Source: Chondrilla cf. caribensis (taxonomy: Eukaryota > Porifera > Demospongiae > Chondrillida > Chondrillidae). From it: a stretch of DNA of 64,000 nt. The position numbers were made by a program, and so were the translations under genes. The stretch lies in contig OZ026546.1 of assembly GCA_964020155.1 (NCBI GenBank), forward strand, positions 2,792,900-2,856,899, in the 5' to 3' direction. This document shows positions 1-29,927 of this stretch, one piece after another (within the stretch, counting starts at the first letter, position 1; every line of letters begins with the position of its first letter). A model generated the notes under the pieces. It was not told where the DNA came from. It made no database searches and saw nothing but the letters and a program-made list of their open reading frames with translations.

Positions 1-464
1 AGATGGAGCTGTGAAGTCAAATATGAGCTGAGAAACAGTGGAAAAAAAATCAGAAATAGTTACTTTCGTTCAGTATTTCTGTTTGTACGTGATTGTCTGT
101 TAGAGGCTGGTGTTGGTTGGCTGTGTTGAATGTATGTTCTTAACTACTTACGTACAAAGGTAGCATCAAAAATAGACTAACTGACATGCATACCCTATGT
201 ACCCCTGAGACCCCCAGATGTGCCAATTGTTCAATCAATTAGCTTCCAAAAGGTCAGCAAATGACTATTTGGGATGCATGTTATCTGTATCACCTTTAGT
301 ACAGGAACACCTGAGATTAATCCTTCCTTACAGTGCATAGAACGCGTGTACGTGTATTCAAGGTTCATCACTAAGTGTACTGTATTGGTTAATTGCAAGA
401 AACAGTGCATAGGTATGTCTTGTGCTTACTGCATACTACCATTGTACTCACCTATGTTTCCCAG

Positions 465-19180
<18,716 letters not shown>

Positions 19181-19740
19181 AATCTTCGCACTCTGCCATA
19201 CTATAACTTTGTAAACATTTCACCACCTTTGTAGGCCTACTGTTGGAATATCTGTTATATATATAAGCATATTGCAATATACAAGCATTATAATAACTGG
19301 GATATTATAACTTGATAATAATAGTATAATCCAAGTACAAAGATTGGTCAAATATCGTTATTAAGGCTGATATTAATATACATTACTTCTTGTATGGCTT
19401 ATACTCCAATAATGCCATTAATTATACACTTTTCAAGACACACTTATGATGTGTATTATAATAATATTATACATACATCCTTAATTGTGCAATTCTGTCA
19501 AAATTATATAATAATATATCCATAGTTATTATTATTATTATTATATCTAACCATTATTATTATATATTACAACTAACCATATAATTTTTAAAATTACCAT
19601 TGCTATTATAAAAAAATATTAATATTAATAATACATTATATATACTATACATGATATTAAGCCTATATATACACATATCTGACAATTAAAAAAAAAAAAA
19701 ATTAAATATAATAATAATAATAATGATTACAATAATCTCC
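19181..19740. other. AT-rich 3' flank of GENE 1
   Basis: Rich in ATT/TATA runs with an A14 stretch at about 19688. No canonical AATAAA was found close to the stop. The A-rich end may be the tail of the adjacent LINE, which reads toward it. Confidence 0.5.
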
Positions 19741-21838
19741 CACACACATGGAGAGTGAGGGCGGTGGCTAGGGTTTACATGGTGTGGTCCATGGTGCCAG
19801 CAAAGGAGATGGCGTTTCCTCATTGTATGGCCACTGAGAGTCTCTGTAAGAGATACTCTGTGGACCTGAACTCCCCAGTGGTTTGGAAGATTCGATGGCC
19901 CAGATCTTTGACGAATCTCAAGGTCTCCGGTCCCATGGCTCCTGTAGTCTCCACAGCTACTGGTTGGAACAAATAGCGGGACCCCAGAGAACTGTACTTG
20001 GCCTGCTTTTCACATTCAGCTCTCTCTGCCACTGCCCCAGATCGTCCAGTGGCAGTGCCTATATAGGAGGTACTAAGGGGGTGTCTACATGTAACATCCC
20101 ACACTAAGGGCTTCCCTGTTTTCCATGGAATAAGGGTCGCTCCATCTGGGCGTTTGCCGTCGTCCCTAGTCATTCCCGTAGGTTCCAGCCGTGATGGGAT
20201 GTTGGCCGATGTCATGGCTCTATGTATGATGTTGTTTAATTCTGCATGGCGGTGGTGGCGTCCTCTACTGTGTTGGCAGCTAAGGCCATGTAGTCCCCTG
20301 CGATTTACCTCTGTTCCACAGTTGCAGCATTCATGGGGCTCACAGAGGTTTAGACCCAGTCTCAGGCCTACTGCAATGCGGATCGTCTCATCCTCCAAGC
20401 ACAAACCAAGGGAGGGGACAGGAAGTGCGTTGAGCCATGCCCCCGACTCTGGGTTGGTTGTGGACAGTAGACGAGCACGGGAGAGACTGTCGGATGCTTT
20501 CTCGAGGAGTGATTCCATGCTGACAGCTATTCTTTGTGCATCCCATACTCTCTGTTGGTAGGAGAGCGGCGTAGGAGGTGGTGTAGTTCCATGTCCTTCG
20601 CGCCAGAGGATCATGGCGGCCTCGATCTCAGGCCACGGCTGGCTGGCAATATCGATGTTGGTGTGGAGGATCAAAGAAACTAAGTCTGAACAGCCAGCTG
20701 CGGATGCCAAAAAGGCGGAAGGTGCAAGCTGTGCTGCTCTCCTAATTCCTAATCCTCCAGATCGTACCGGGAGGGAAGCCTGTAGCCATGCTGGACTGTC
20801 GGCATCCATGTTGTTGTTGGTGATGGTGTTTAGTAAGTTCCTCAACAGGCTGTCATAATCCTCTAAGAGGGTGGAAAAAAAACAAGGGCTAGTGCGAAGG
20901 AGGTATAGTAACTTAGGAATAGCCATTGCATTTTTGAGTAGAATTAAAGTATCTTGGCTGCGGAGGTACTTTAGCCTGTTTCCCATTACTTTAAGTTGTT
21001 CTATCTTTTCTGATATTGCCTGATCCAGGGATTCTATGTGTCCTAAGGAGGATCCAAGGAGTGTGGCTCTTTCTGGTGGTGTTAGTTGGATATCAGGTAC
21101 TCTGGCCTTCCACATTGTGGAAGTGGCTGATGATTTGCAGATGACTTCTGATTTACTCTTGTTCAGGTGTAGCCCAATTTCCTCAGCTTGCTTTTCAATA
21201 TCATGGAAGTCCTGGAGAACATCAGCGGAATGTCCACCCAAGGTTCCGTCGTCCAAGTAGAAAAGGTGGAAGCTACAACTCAAATTGGTATATAGTGCGT
21301 GGACGGTGAGACAGAACAACAGGGGGCCGGCCGAGGGGGTCTCCCTGCTGCACACCCTCAGCTGAGTCCAGCACTTTTTCCCCCCAGAACAGTGAGGTTG
21401 TTGAGCAATAGGCTGAGGCTACAAATGGCAGAATGATAGGAGCTAAATCTTCCACAGCTTTGAGCATCTTATCCCTTCGGATGCAGTTGAAGGCATTTTT
21501 GAAATCAAGTTTGAGCATCACCTGGTCATCCACCATACCCTGGAGAAAGAGACGCGCTGCGTGGACGGCTGCCTCGGCCCCATTTTTTGTACCATAGCCA
21601 AGCTGATGAGGAGCTAAGATTGTACCCATATCCTCCATGACATGATGGCCAATGCATTTTGCAGCAAGTCGTCGAATGGTACAGCCCACAGCAATTGGTC
21701 TCACCCCACCATCTTTTTTATTCAATGCTACCAAGGTGGCTCCGAAAAAAAAGGGCGTATCGATTCTGGGACTCGACCTTCTAGAATGAGATTGACCAGT
21801 GATGTAAGTGATGATAGTAGGTAATATTATTTTATGTA
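19741..21838 (-). mobile_element. broken non-LTR retrotransposon with RT and restriction-like endonuclease
   Basis: Minus strand. 5' part (about 21838-21330): RT blocks GATLVALNKKDGGVRPIAVG, APHQLGYG, KLDFKNAFNCIRRDK and GVQQGDPLG. After a frame change the 3' part (to about 19820) has the active-site FYLDDG near 21250, a CxxC/H-rich finger (CCNCGTEVNRRGLHGLSC) and a PD-(D/E)xK nuclease signature (KRPDGATLIP ... LVWDVT, about 20100-20165). Known: this C-terminal nuclease marks the R2/NeSL-like early-branching LINEs; the exact clade is not resolved. Two frameshifts are seen: at an 8-T run near 21755, and at a GGCC-rich site near 21325. The 5' end is missing at the MITE junction (21841). Dead copy. 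Confidence 0.85.
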
Positions 21839-21840
21839 AC

Positions 21841-22330
21841 ATGTTCTGAAGTATGTTGTTAAATTCTGTTTTAACAGTCCTTAAGCCTCAACCTGACTAT
21901 TCAGCTGTTTCATCACATTTATCAGGTTTTAACAGTAAACATAACTGTTTACTGTTGAAACCTGTCAATTCTCAGGGCATTAATCCAAACAATCCCTTGA
22001 AACAGCCAAAACTTAGGGTGGTGACAATTATGTTCAGGCATGTTTTGAATAAATTCCAGTTGCTAGCTATCTGAATAACAACCTGTTTATGAACAAAGTC
22101 AGCTTGGGTCCCACATAATCCCAGAGAATCTTCTGATCTTACATAAATGTTGTGTCTGTAACAATAGCCCAAATTTGGGTTTTTGTTAACTCCCCAAATT
22201 TGGGTTTTTATGCACTCAAGAGTTGTGTGTTTACTGTTAATTTTCAAAACAGTTTACATAAAATTACAATGAAACAGTAAATAGTTGAGGACTGTTAAAA
22301 CAGAATTTAACGACATACTTCAGAACATGT
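21841..22330. mobile_element. 490-bp MITE with about 43-bp TIRs
   Basis: Left end acatgttctgaagtatg and right end its inverse; inverted similarity continues through the 'gttaaattctgttttaacagt' motif. Flanked by possible 6-bp target duplications tatgta. A second copy lacking the outer TIRs is at about 32826-33110. Sits exactly at the truncated 5' edge of the LINE. Confidence 0.75.
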
Positions 22331-22354
22331 TATGTACAGTAACTATTATTATTC

Positions 22355-22394
<40 letters not shown>

Positions 22395-23070
22395 CATCCC
22401 TATCTCCTTGCTTGGCTTTTATTGGTAGGCTGATTTGAATTTGTCTTGTCGAAATTAAACATAAAACATAATATTGTAATTGAATCTCAGGACTTCGGAA
22501 CATCATAATTTTTATTGGTAATGAGTTGGCTGCAGCTTATTCTATAGAGGGTGCTGTATCAGTGAACTTGGCAGCTGAGAGAATGAGCTACAGACAAATT
22601 TTCAACTCCATCCTTGTATTGCACATTCTACATAATATACAGTTCTATCCATGTTTAGAGTGGAATATTTCGATGGTCTATATACTCATTTCTAATGTCT
22701 ACGTATTTTGATCATCCCTCCCTTGTTTTGTCACAATTTTTTGTGGAAATAACCCCTACTTCTTTTTTTATTTTTGAATGTTTTATAATATAATAATGTA
22801 TATAGATTCTGAAGAAACGCTGAGTCACATCACTGCATGCAATATGAAGTCATGGTTGATTATCTACTGTAACAGTACAGTATAAAGTGGAAACATGCCA
22901 TATGCTAGGATCATAAACCTTTTCAATAACGACTACAGTAACATGATAATTGCTAATCAGATTCTCAATTAAAAAAATACTTTTTTAACGAGTGAGATAA
23001 GAATGAAAACAATTTATACTTGTTATTTATCATGAGTTAATGTTATTTTCTTAGGTTAAAGTTCAATTAG
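22331..23070. other. noncoding 3' flank of GT copy 1, duplicated block
   Basis: Holds a (CA)n at 22357-22396. The stretch 22530-22960 is clearly related to 27440-27790 and, in part, to 28670-28780 and 29340-29480. No gene is seen. Confidence 0.6.
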
Positions 23071-24021
23071 CTACACTTCTAAACCATAAAAAGTACTGCA
23101 TGTCATGTCTTCTGTTGGAGCAGCTAGTGCACTTTTCTCATTCAAATTGACACGTGTACGGTGGTCAGTACGAAAACCAGAACAATGATAATGGAATGTT
23201 TGCAAGATGTTACACGGATTCAGTATGCAGAAATCCATTTTATCTCTAAACAGCCACATGAGTCTGTTTTCAGTACCCCAAGAACACATTTCATAATCAA
23301 GATCTCCAAGAAAAGTATGTGGGATAGGTTCTGTGAGATGGAACATAAATGTATCATGTGATCCTACGTATGGCTTGTTGCACATGTACAAAAATTCTTC
23401 TGAGCAGTTTCCTTCTGGTGCATGGTGTCTGGTTAATGCGTACATGATCCTCTGGTCTCGCATTAGCGTTGTGTTCACCCTATCAAATCCATCTCCTAGG
23501 TAAATATCCCCGTTTGCAAATATGGCAGTTTTGTTTACTAAATTATCCGAAATGTACTGAAAGATGTCTCTCATAGTTGCAACCTTTCCATTGTTGTGAA
23601 CGACTATCTTTTGCAAGTTGATCTTATTCTTCATGAAGAAACCCACCAACCTATCTTCATCTTCAGCTAGTATGTGCACTTTTGCAATGAGTGGATGATG
23701 CAAGTTCTTTTGAAGTGCAAATGCCTCCTCTGATACCCTCTGAAGAAACGTACCCTCAAAGCTGTTGACACTGTGATTCTCCACACGAGCGAATACAGTT
23801 ATACTGTGATAAAAAGTTACTAGGTTAATTTGCAGCTCAGTTGAGGTATTTTTGGATGTGTCCTTCAAGGAAGGTGCTTCTGTTGGTTGGTCACCCGTTG
23901 CTGTTGATTTGAATGTGGCCCTAGACCTATTGGTGTACCTGTACAGTAACACTTTGGCCGATATCACGAAAAGGATAAGTAGTATCCAAAGTAATTGCTT
24001 CCAAATATTACACCTCATCAT
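23071..24021 (-). CDS. GT copy 1: Golgi-type glycosyltransferase-like protein, altered C terminus
   Basis: 316 codons from the first in-frame ATG of a double ATG (24021 and 24018); a consensus acceptor (ttcttctcag) ends at 24029, so the coding exon follows a 5' UTR intron. Short basic N terminus, one signal-anchor span (LLWILLILFVISAKVLL), a stem, then a luminal domain with NGDIYLGDGF, YALTRHHAPEG, GSHDTFMFHL, WGTENRLMW and NPCNILQTFHYHCSGFR. The NxDI-type motif and the W-x-x-ENR / NPC...H-x-H-x-S pattern resemble poorly described GT-A-like glycosyltransferases; substrate unknown. Unlike copies 2 and 3 it ends CSTFYGLEV and lacks their second membrane span. An out-of-frame ATG at the exon edge (24028) precedes the start. 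Neighbours: duplicated with the receptor 3' end. Confidence 0.7.
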   Translation of the reverse strand: MMRCNIWKQLLWILLILFVISAKVLLYRYTNRSRATFKSTATGDQPTEAPSLKDTSKNTSTELQINLVTFYHSITVFARVENHSVNSFEGTFLQRVSEEAFALQKNLHHPLIAKVHILAEDEDRLVGFFMKNKINLQKIVVHNNGKVATMRDIFQYISDNLVNKTAIFANGDIYLGDGFDRVNTTLMRDQRIMYALTRHHAPEGNCSEEFLYMCNKPYVGSHDTFMFHLTEPIPHTFLGDLDYEMCSWGTENRLMWLFRDKMDFCILNPCNILQTFHYHCSGFRTDHRTRVNLNEKSALAAPTEDMTCSTFYGLEV

Positions 24022-24589
24022 ATACCATCTGAGAAGAAAATTACACAATCAATTAAATTAAATATAGACCGTATACGTAACTACTCACTTCAGAGAAGGA
24101 TGAACTTCCTCCTCCTTCTTCTAATATAACAAACTAGTCTACGTAGTTCAGTAGGTCATATTTCCCTGTTTATGCCCTCCCTAATGTCATATCCCCAATC
24201 CAGATATACCACTAAGGCCTATAGTATCCTTGAAGTACGTATATAATAACTTCCCAAAACTTACTCCAAACATCTTGCCAGTATCCAGCTGTCCCCCTAG
24301 TTGGCAATACAGAACACCATGTACCATGTACACAATTCTTTTGATTTTATCAAGTTAATCACCACACATGCAAACAGTTAAAAGAAGAAGTCTTTATGTA
24401 CTGTGGTGTGTATCCAATTGTGTGTACTATCAATCAAGACACCTATCCAACTAGCCGCCAATGCAGCTTGCCAGTACCTCTAATATGATCCCAGTCTATC
24501 TAAGTATACCTCCTCACCTCTCAATGAGATAGTCTCCCTGCTATAGCCTTACCTTGATGCCACCTTTTACACCTGTCATAAAATCCACT

Positions 24590-24962
24590 ATCAGCAGATA
24601 TACACTGCAAAGGTATCCCCATGCAGTATCCATTATAGTTGCAGATTTGGTATTGGAAGATGTGGAATCTAGAGCCCTTATCTCTTATCCCCAGTCACCC
24701 AGGTTCTGGAAACAATATGTAGAGGACAAGGAGATGCGCTCCACAGCCAGATCAACTCCATAAAAGAGACCGTACAGTTCTCAATTGAGAAAGAGTCACA
24801 ATCCCACCTAGCCTTCCTAGATGTATTCATCTTCTATAGACCTAACAGTACTATAGACACCACAGTGTACAGCTGGAATGCCCACAGATATACAAATAAA
24901 TATCTTGATTTCCTGTCTGACCACCCCATGCATTGCCCACAAGCTGAATTTGATGTTCAACT
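24590..24962 (+). pseudogene. Penelope-like reverse transcriptase fragment
   Basis: Frame 1 reads AVSIIVADLVLEDVESRALI and SPRFWKQYVEDKE, matching the block around the catalytic Y-x-D-D of Penelope-like elements (here YVED). After a frame change it continues HLAFLDVFIFYRPNSTIDTT and YTNKYLDFLSDHP, the next conserved block. Catalytic residue altered and frame broken, so a fossil. No GIY-YIG part is seen. Confidence 0.65.
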
Positions 24963-25830
24963 TGTAATAATAATATTATGATTGGTTCTTATAGACAATA
25001 TGACTTACACAGACTAAGAGTCTACTTTTCTTCCAATTCTGTCTTGTTTCTCAACCAACCAATCCTGTCTTCCAGAAAAACAACGACCACATCCTACTAT
25101 CACCTCTCATGGGTGTCTATTGATTGCTCTAACTTGCCTCATCTGTGTAACTTATTTTGGTACCATACACACCCATGTACATTAATACCACAACACCTGA
25201 CCCTGGTTCATCCATGCAGACTCTTTATAGAGATGCTGATATGGACTGCATGTATGTGGTGGGGTGACAATTATTCATCTCGTGATGTGAGTATGAATCT
25301 ACGTGTGCGTGTGTTTGTGTGTGCCGTTTGCGCGCGTGCCAATAAAAATGGCGGACGCAAGCGAACAAGTGCGAGTAGACTCTGAATTCGGACTTTAGTT
25401 TCTCGTGATCAAAAGGGGGCAAAACACGAACTAAGATCTCAGAGAGATAATCACCACAATATTGGAATCTGATCTATAAGTCTTTGGAGGATAATGGCAA
25501 GTTGTCCGAGGTGAGAAGGAGGCAATCATCCCGATGCCGGGTCCCTTGGTACTAACTGACAAGCTCTCTAACCCAACTACTACAAGTAGTAGAGTAACAA
25601 GTACTACACGTAAGGATAGAAACCTCTGGCCAAGTTTGAAAGAACATGATCTAGGCGCGATGCGTAGTCCGGAATGGAAGAAACTTAAGGTTAACATGAG
25701 AGCGTAAGTGGGAAAAGGGCCCAAACGATACATACAGAAGCGCAGTGATGGAACGTATATACGAACATTGCTCGGATTATAGGTAAAACGGAGCAACTAG
25801 TGCAAAAAGTACAACGCGGGAACACCTGTT
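24963..25830. repeat. segmentally duplicated noncoding block, copy 1
   Basis: Similar to 34770-35930 and, from the 'aaaaatggcggacg' point (25345), also to 36418-36790. Shared tracts include cacctctcatggg, ctcgtgatc, aatctgat and gatctaggcgcg. No gene is recognised. 25830-26140 shows nothing further. Confidence 0.65.
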
Positions 25831-26139
25831 CATGCCAGCAATGTCAGAGACACACTTGCTTGTCAGTTTAGGGAGGAAGTATTTGAAGCAATTATATATT
25901 ATACCATGATACCAAAACTATCAGTAAATATAATGCATAGGTCTATGTTATATGCATGTATCATTATCATATCATATGTATGCAAAGACTGATTCCATTC
26001 CATTTGTCTTGTCAAGAGTTGAGCGTGTTCACATACATCTCAGCAGAATTGTAGTTTTCTATTCCTACTGAAATCACAGTGAATTTGTGAAGAAATGATA
26101 TCACATCATCACATGATGTAAATTCATTGTGGTCATAAG

Positions 26140-27080
26140 CATTGAGACATGACAGTGAGTTGTCTGAGAAGTGTAGTGAATGTGCGTATGTACAATGTAA
26201 TACGTACATGTGTTTATGTTTGTATATGTGTGATGACAACACAAGTGTTGACATGAACATAATAGGAACGCTTGTATATGGACTGCACTATACTCATTTA
26301 AGGTACTTACTACTTGCATGTAAATGCAAGTAATAGTTGTATCAAGGCCTAGAGCATTAATTCGGTGTAATATGTACAATTTCATATAAATATCATGCGC
26401 AATGGAAAGTGTTCACTAATTTCCTCTATACCTGGTTCTCAATCAATCTGTGTGCATGTTTGTACCATGCATGTCAATATACGTATGTTTCAACTTTCAG
26501 GTGGTTTCCGACGATGTTCTACTGAGGGTTGTAGGATGATCAGAAACAATGGCAACAGCATTTCTTGTGATGACCTAAGTTAAGCCAGCTTTGCTATTGT
26601 TCAGGTTATCATTGTCGCAGTTACGTGGTGAGTATGTTTGGATGTTAGATACTAGCTGTTTTAGTGTAAGATTGTATACTAAGTTAATTCTATTTTTCAC
26701 AGGTTACTGTTTTTGTGTCTGTTTCTGTCATTTATAGCATTTTAATTATCTCTCTTGTTCTTATATTGCCATAATTGCTAGTGTTCTCTTTTATATTATA
26801 ATTATTATTTACGACAATGTTGTATATGTAATATAAGTATACATGGATGTGTGGGTTTGTTTGCATAATATACATGTTTGTGCTCGTATATATGCCTGTG
26901 TGTGTTGTACAAATGTGTGCATTTTATGGGCATGTTTACTTTCCAAGTCAGTGTACATGAACTAACCTAGTCTAGTAAATTATATGTTGGCTCTTCAGAG
27001 AAACAACTTGGAAGTATTGAGGAAACGGGTGAGGAACGATTGCCAAAAAAAGAAAAGGGTTAAATACATGGAGAAGGAAG
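26140..27080 (+). pseudogene. receptor 3' end, decayed copy (unit B)
   Basis: 26150-26440 resembles the GENE 1 intron at 9050-9400. A GPS exon relic (26501-26603, acceptor caactttcag kept) reads GGFRRCSTEGCRMI and then loses the CNHL cleavage segment and hits a stop. A TM-exon relic follows (from 26703), then a tail relic (about 26985-27080, sharing 'atgttggctcttca' and 'catggagaaggaa'-like text). Not functional as a receptor. Confidence 0.8.
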
Positions 27081-27930
27081 TGCACTGGATAAAGAAGAAG
27101 GAAACCAAATTAATCAATTCTTAATAAACACAGCAATCAGTTGACATCTATAGGATGTGTGAATTTTGACCATGCAGATATCCATGCAATGCTTTCCTTG
27201 AAATCAGGGGCTGTGGAGGTGTTTATAATATACACAGCTATGTTATAATATTATGCATAATAATAATAGCAATAGAATAGAAATATTATATAGTACCTGG
27301 TATGGAATTCAAAGGGCTTGATTCATTTGTCTTATGAATTAAGAGTTACACGCGTACGTGAACGTCTTGAGGAATAAAATATAAGTAAAACTGCTAAATT
27401 AAATGAAACTTCAGTGGACAACTTGACTGTTGAGTCCCAGGGTATGAGTTAAAGATCTTCAACTTCTATAATTCTACATATAAGGCTTGTTTAGCACTGT
27501 GCTCCATCAATGTCAAGATTACAATATTTTGATGGTCTGCTCATTCTAACTGTCTATATTATTATACCTATTCTGATCATCCCTGCTGTTAATTTCATGG
27601 AAGTAACACCTACATGGATGTTTTTATTATGCATAAAATTCTGAAGAGACTCTGATGAAGTCATATCACTTCATGCAATACAAAATCATGGTTGATTATC
27701 TACTGTACAGTGAGATGGAAGCATGTCGTGTCAGGATTGGAAGTCCTTAAATAGCAACTATAGTCAACAATAATAATTGTCAATCAAATATTCTGTGTTA
27801 TTGCTTCTTCCTACCTCCAATGGCTATAATATTATAATTTTATACTCTAATAATAATAGGTGTTGTAGCAGTTACAGAAACTATTATAAGAAACAACATT
27901 ATAATATGTAAAGTCTTTGTCATACATCAT
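27081..27930. other. noncoding duplicated flank, unit B
   Basis: No gene. The part 27440-27790 matches 22530-22960, i.e. the region downstream of GT copy 1. Confidence 0.55.
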
Positions 27931-27936
27931 AATACT

Positions 27937-28010
27937 ACTGCACGTCATGTCCTCTGTTGGAGCAGCTACTGCATTTTTGTCATTCCAATTCATACGTTCA
28001 CGTTATTAAA
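27937..28010 (-). pseudogene. relic of a GT-gene 3' end
   Basis: About 70 bases match the C-terminal coding end of the GT copies (actgcacgtcatgtcctctg, gagcagcta). The remainder of the gene is absent, followed by AT-rich tandem text to 28140. Confidence 0.6.
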
Positions 28011-28275
28011 TTATAGCGGATAAGTATAAATATATCCAATATAATATACAGTATTATTAATATTATCCAATTCATACATTCATGCTAATAAATTAGTGGA
28101 TATGTAAAATTATATCCAATATAATATATATTATTGAATATTACAGGGAACAAAATTGGGCCATTTCGAGGGTATTTCCAGTTATGCACTTGTAGAGTCA
28201 GTCTTCTTTGTGGAATTAAGTGTTACAGTGTGCTTTGAAGCAAAATTGCTGTTTGTGCATGTATACTTGGATGTA

Positions 28276-28795
28276 CCAAGCTGAGGTCCTTAAAATAAAA
28301 CTCACCTTTTGTATTTGAAACTAACTGTATATCTCTAGATCTGCAACAGACGTTGTTAAGAGAATGAACCATTACTACCAACACTGCATGCATGTAACTG
28401 AGACCACGTAGGAATTCTTGTTTGGCAGCTAGCAACTATTAAGGCTGACATGTGGGTGGAATCTTGATTATGTAATATAACCTGTGAACGCTCATATACC
28501 CAACAGAAACAGCTATGTTCCACTATACATGTATATTTCTAATATCTAATGTCTAAAAATATTCTATATAATATGTGTGTATATGCTTTGGGACTCACCA
28601 CCCACCATGGTGTCATTTCATCCATCAACCATGCTTAACACATGGCTAAGCTACATGTTGTATTATGGATCCTGAAGAGACTCTGAGTCAGATTGACTCA
28701 TGCAATTCAAATGGTTGCTTATGATATGATACACATGATATATAGGCATGCCATGGCCATGTGTTAGAATTTAACTTCTTTAATAATAACAACTA
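28276..28795. repeat. 520-bp tandem duplication, left copy
   Basis: Starts ccaagctgaggtccttaaaa; the next unit begins at 28796 with the same text. No coding content is supported. Confidence 0.85.
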
Positions 28796-29487
28796 CCAAG
28801 CTGAGGTCCTTAAAATAAAACTCACCTTTTGTATTTGAAACTAACTGTATATCTCTAGATCTAGATCTGCAACAGACGTTGTTAGGAGAATGAACCTTTA
28901 CTACCAACACTGCATGCATGTAACTGAGACCATGTAGGAATTCTTGTTCGGCAGCTAGGAAATACCGTATAGCGGGAAATTTTTGCGGATGCTGGCCAAC
29001 ACGCGACAGAACAGCGAGAACGCCTAATTCACAGATAAAATTTTCACGGATGTTAAGCAAACCGCGAAGTCTGTGAAAATTTTGTCCTGCGAATATTTCC
29101 CACTATACGGTATTAAGGCTGACATATGTGGGTGGAATCTAGATTATGTATAATGTAACCCGTGAACGCTCATATACCCAACAGAAACAGCTATGTTCCA
29201 CTATACATGTATATTTCTAATTTCTAATATCTAAAAATATTCTATATAATATGTATGTATATGGTTTGGGACTCGCCACCCACCATGGTGTCATTTCATC
29301 CATCAACCATGCTTAACACATGGCTAAGCTACATGTTGTATTATGGATCCTGAAGAGACTCTGAGTCAGATTGACTCATGCAATTCAAATGGTTGCTTAT
29401 TATATATACTGTACAGTATGATACACATGATATATAGGCATGCCATGGCCATGTGTTAGAATTGAACTTCTTTAATAATAGCAACTA
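28796..29487. repeat. 520-bp tandem duplication, right copy (carries a MITE)
   Basis: Same sequence as 28276-28795 plus a 146-bp insertion at 28965-29110, so the left copy is the empty site. Confidence 0.85.
28965..29110. mobile_element. 146-bp TA-target MITE with empty-site proof
   Basis: TIRs ccgtatagcgggaaat and inverse, flanked by TA (28963-28964, 29111-29112). The sister duplicate at 28441-28448 reads 'caactattaag' with no insert. Tc1/mariner-type target choice; no coding capacity. Confidence 0.85.
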
Positions 29488-29927
29488 GAATAATACATAG
29501 TGATACTAATTACTAATCAGTTAGTTGATGGTATTGCTTCCTTGTGTTTAATACCAATAATTACTTTTGATACTTTACCTCTGATGCCTTTTAAAATGTA
29601 ATTAATACCATAATAATAAAGGCTACTGTAACCATTACAGCAAATAGGAAATATTATATGACAAAGGAACAAAACACACGGTGCACAATGAGCACATACA
29701 CTCGAACAGAATTAAACAATACTATAAACATCAAAGATTCTGAAATAATAATGGCAAGTACAATGTACGGAATTATTACTAATTACACTATACAGAAGTC
29801 ATGCCATATGTTAGAATCAAACTTTTCAATAACAACCACATATAATAGTAATTATAACTACTAATTAGTTGATGATATTGCTTTAATTGTGTTTATTAAT
29901 ACAAAAAAGACTTTCGATAAGTTACCT
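29488..29927. other. 3' flank of GT copy 2
   Basis: Noncoding. 29640-29880 matches 37730-37930 behind GT copy 3. On the minus strand an AATAAA signal lies at 29897-29892, about 30 bases after the GT copy 2 stop. Confidence 0.6.

Noticed and set aside
25431..25796. 121-codon minus-strand frame in a GC-richer block
   Set aside because: Its duplicate at 36418-36790 does not keep the frame, so no selection for coding is visible.
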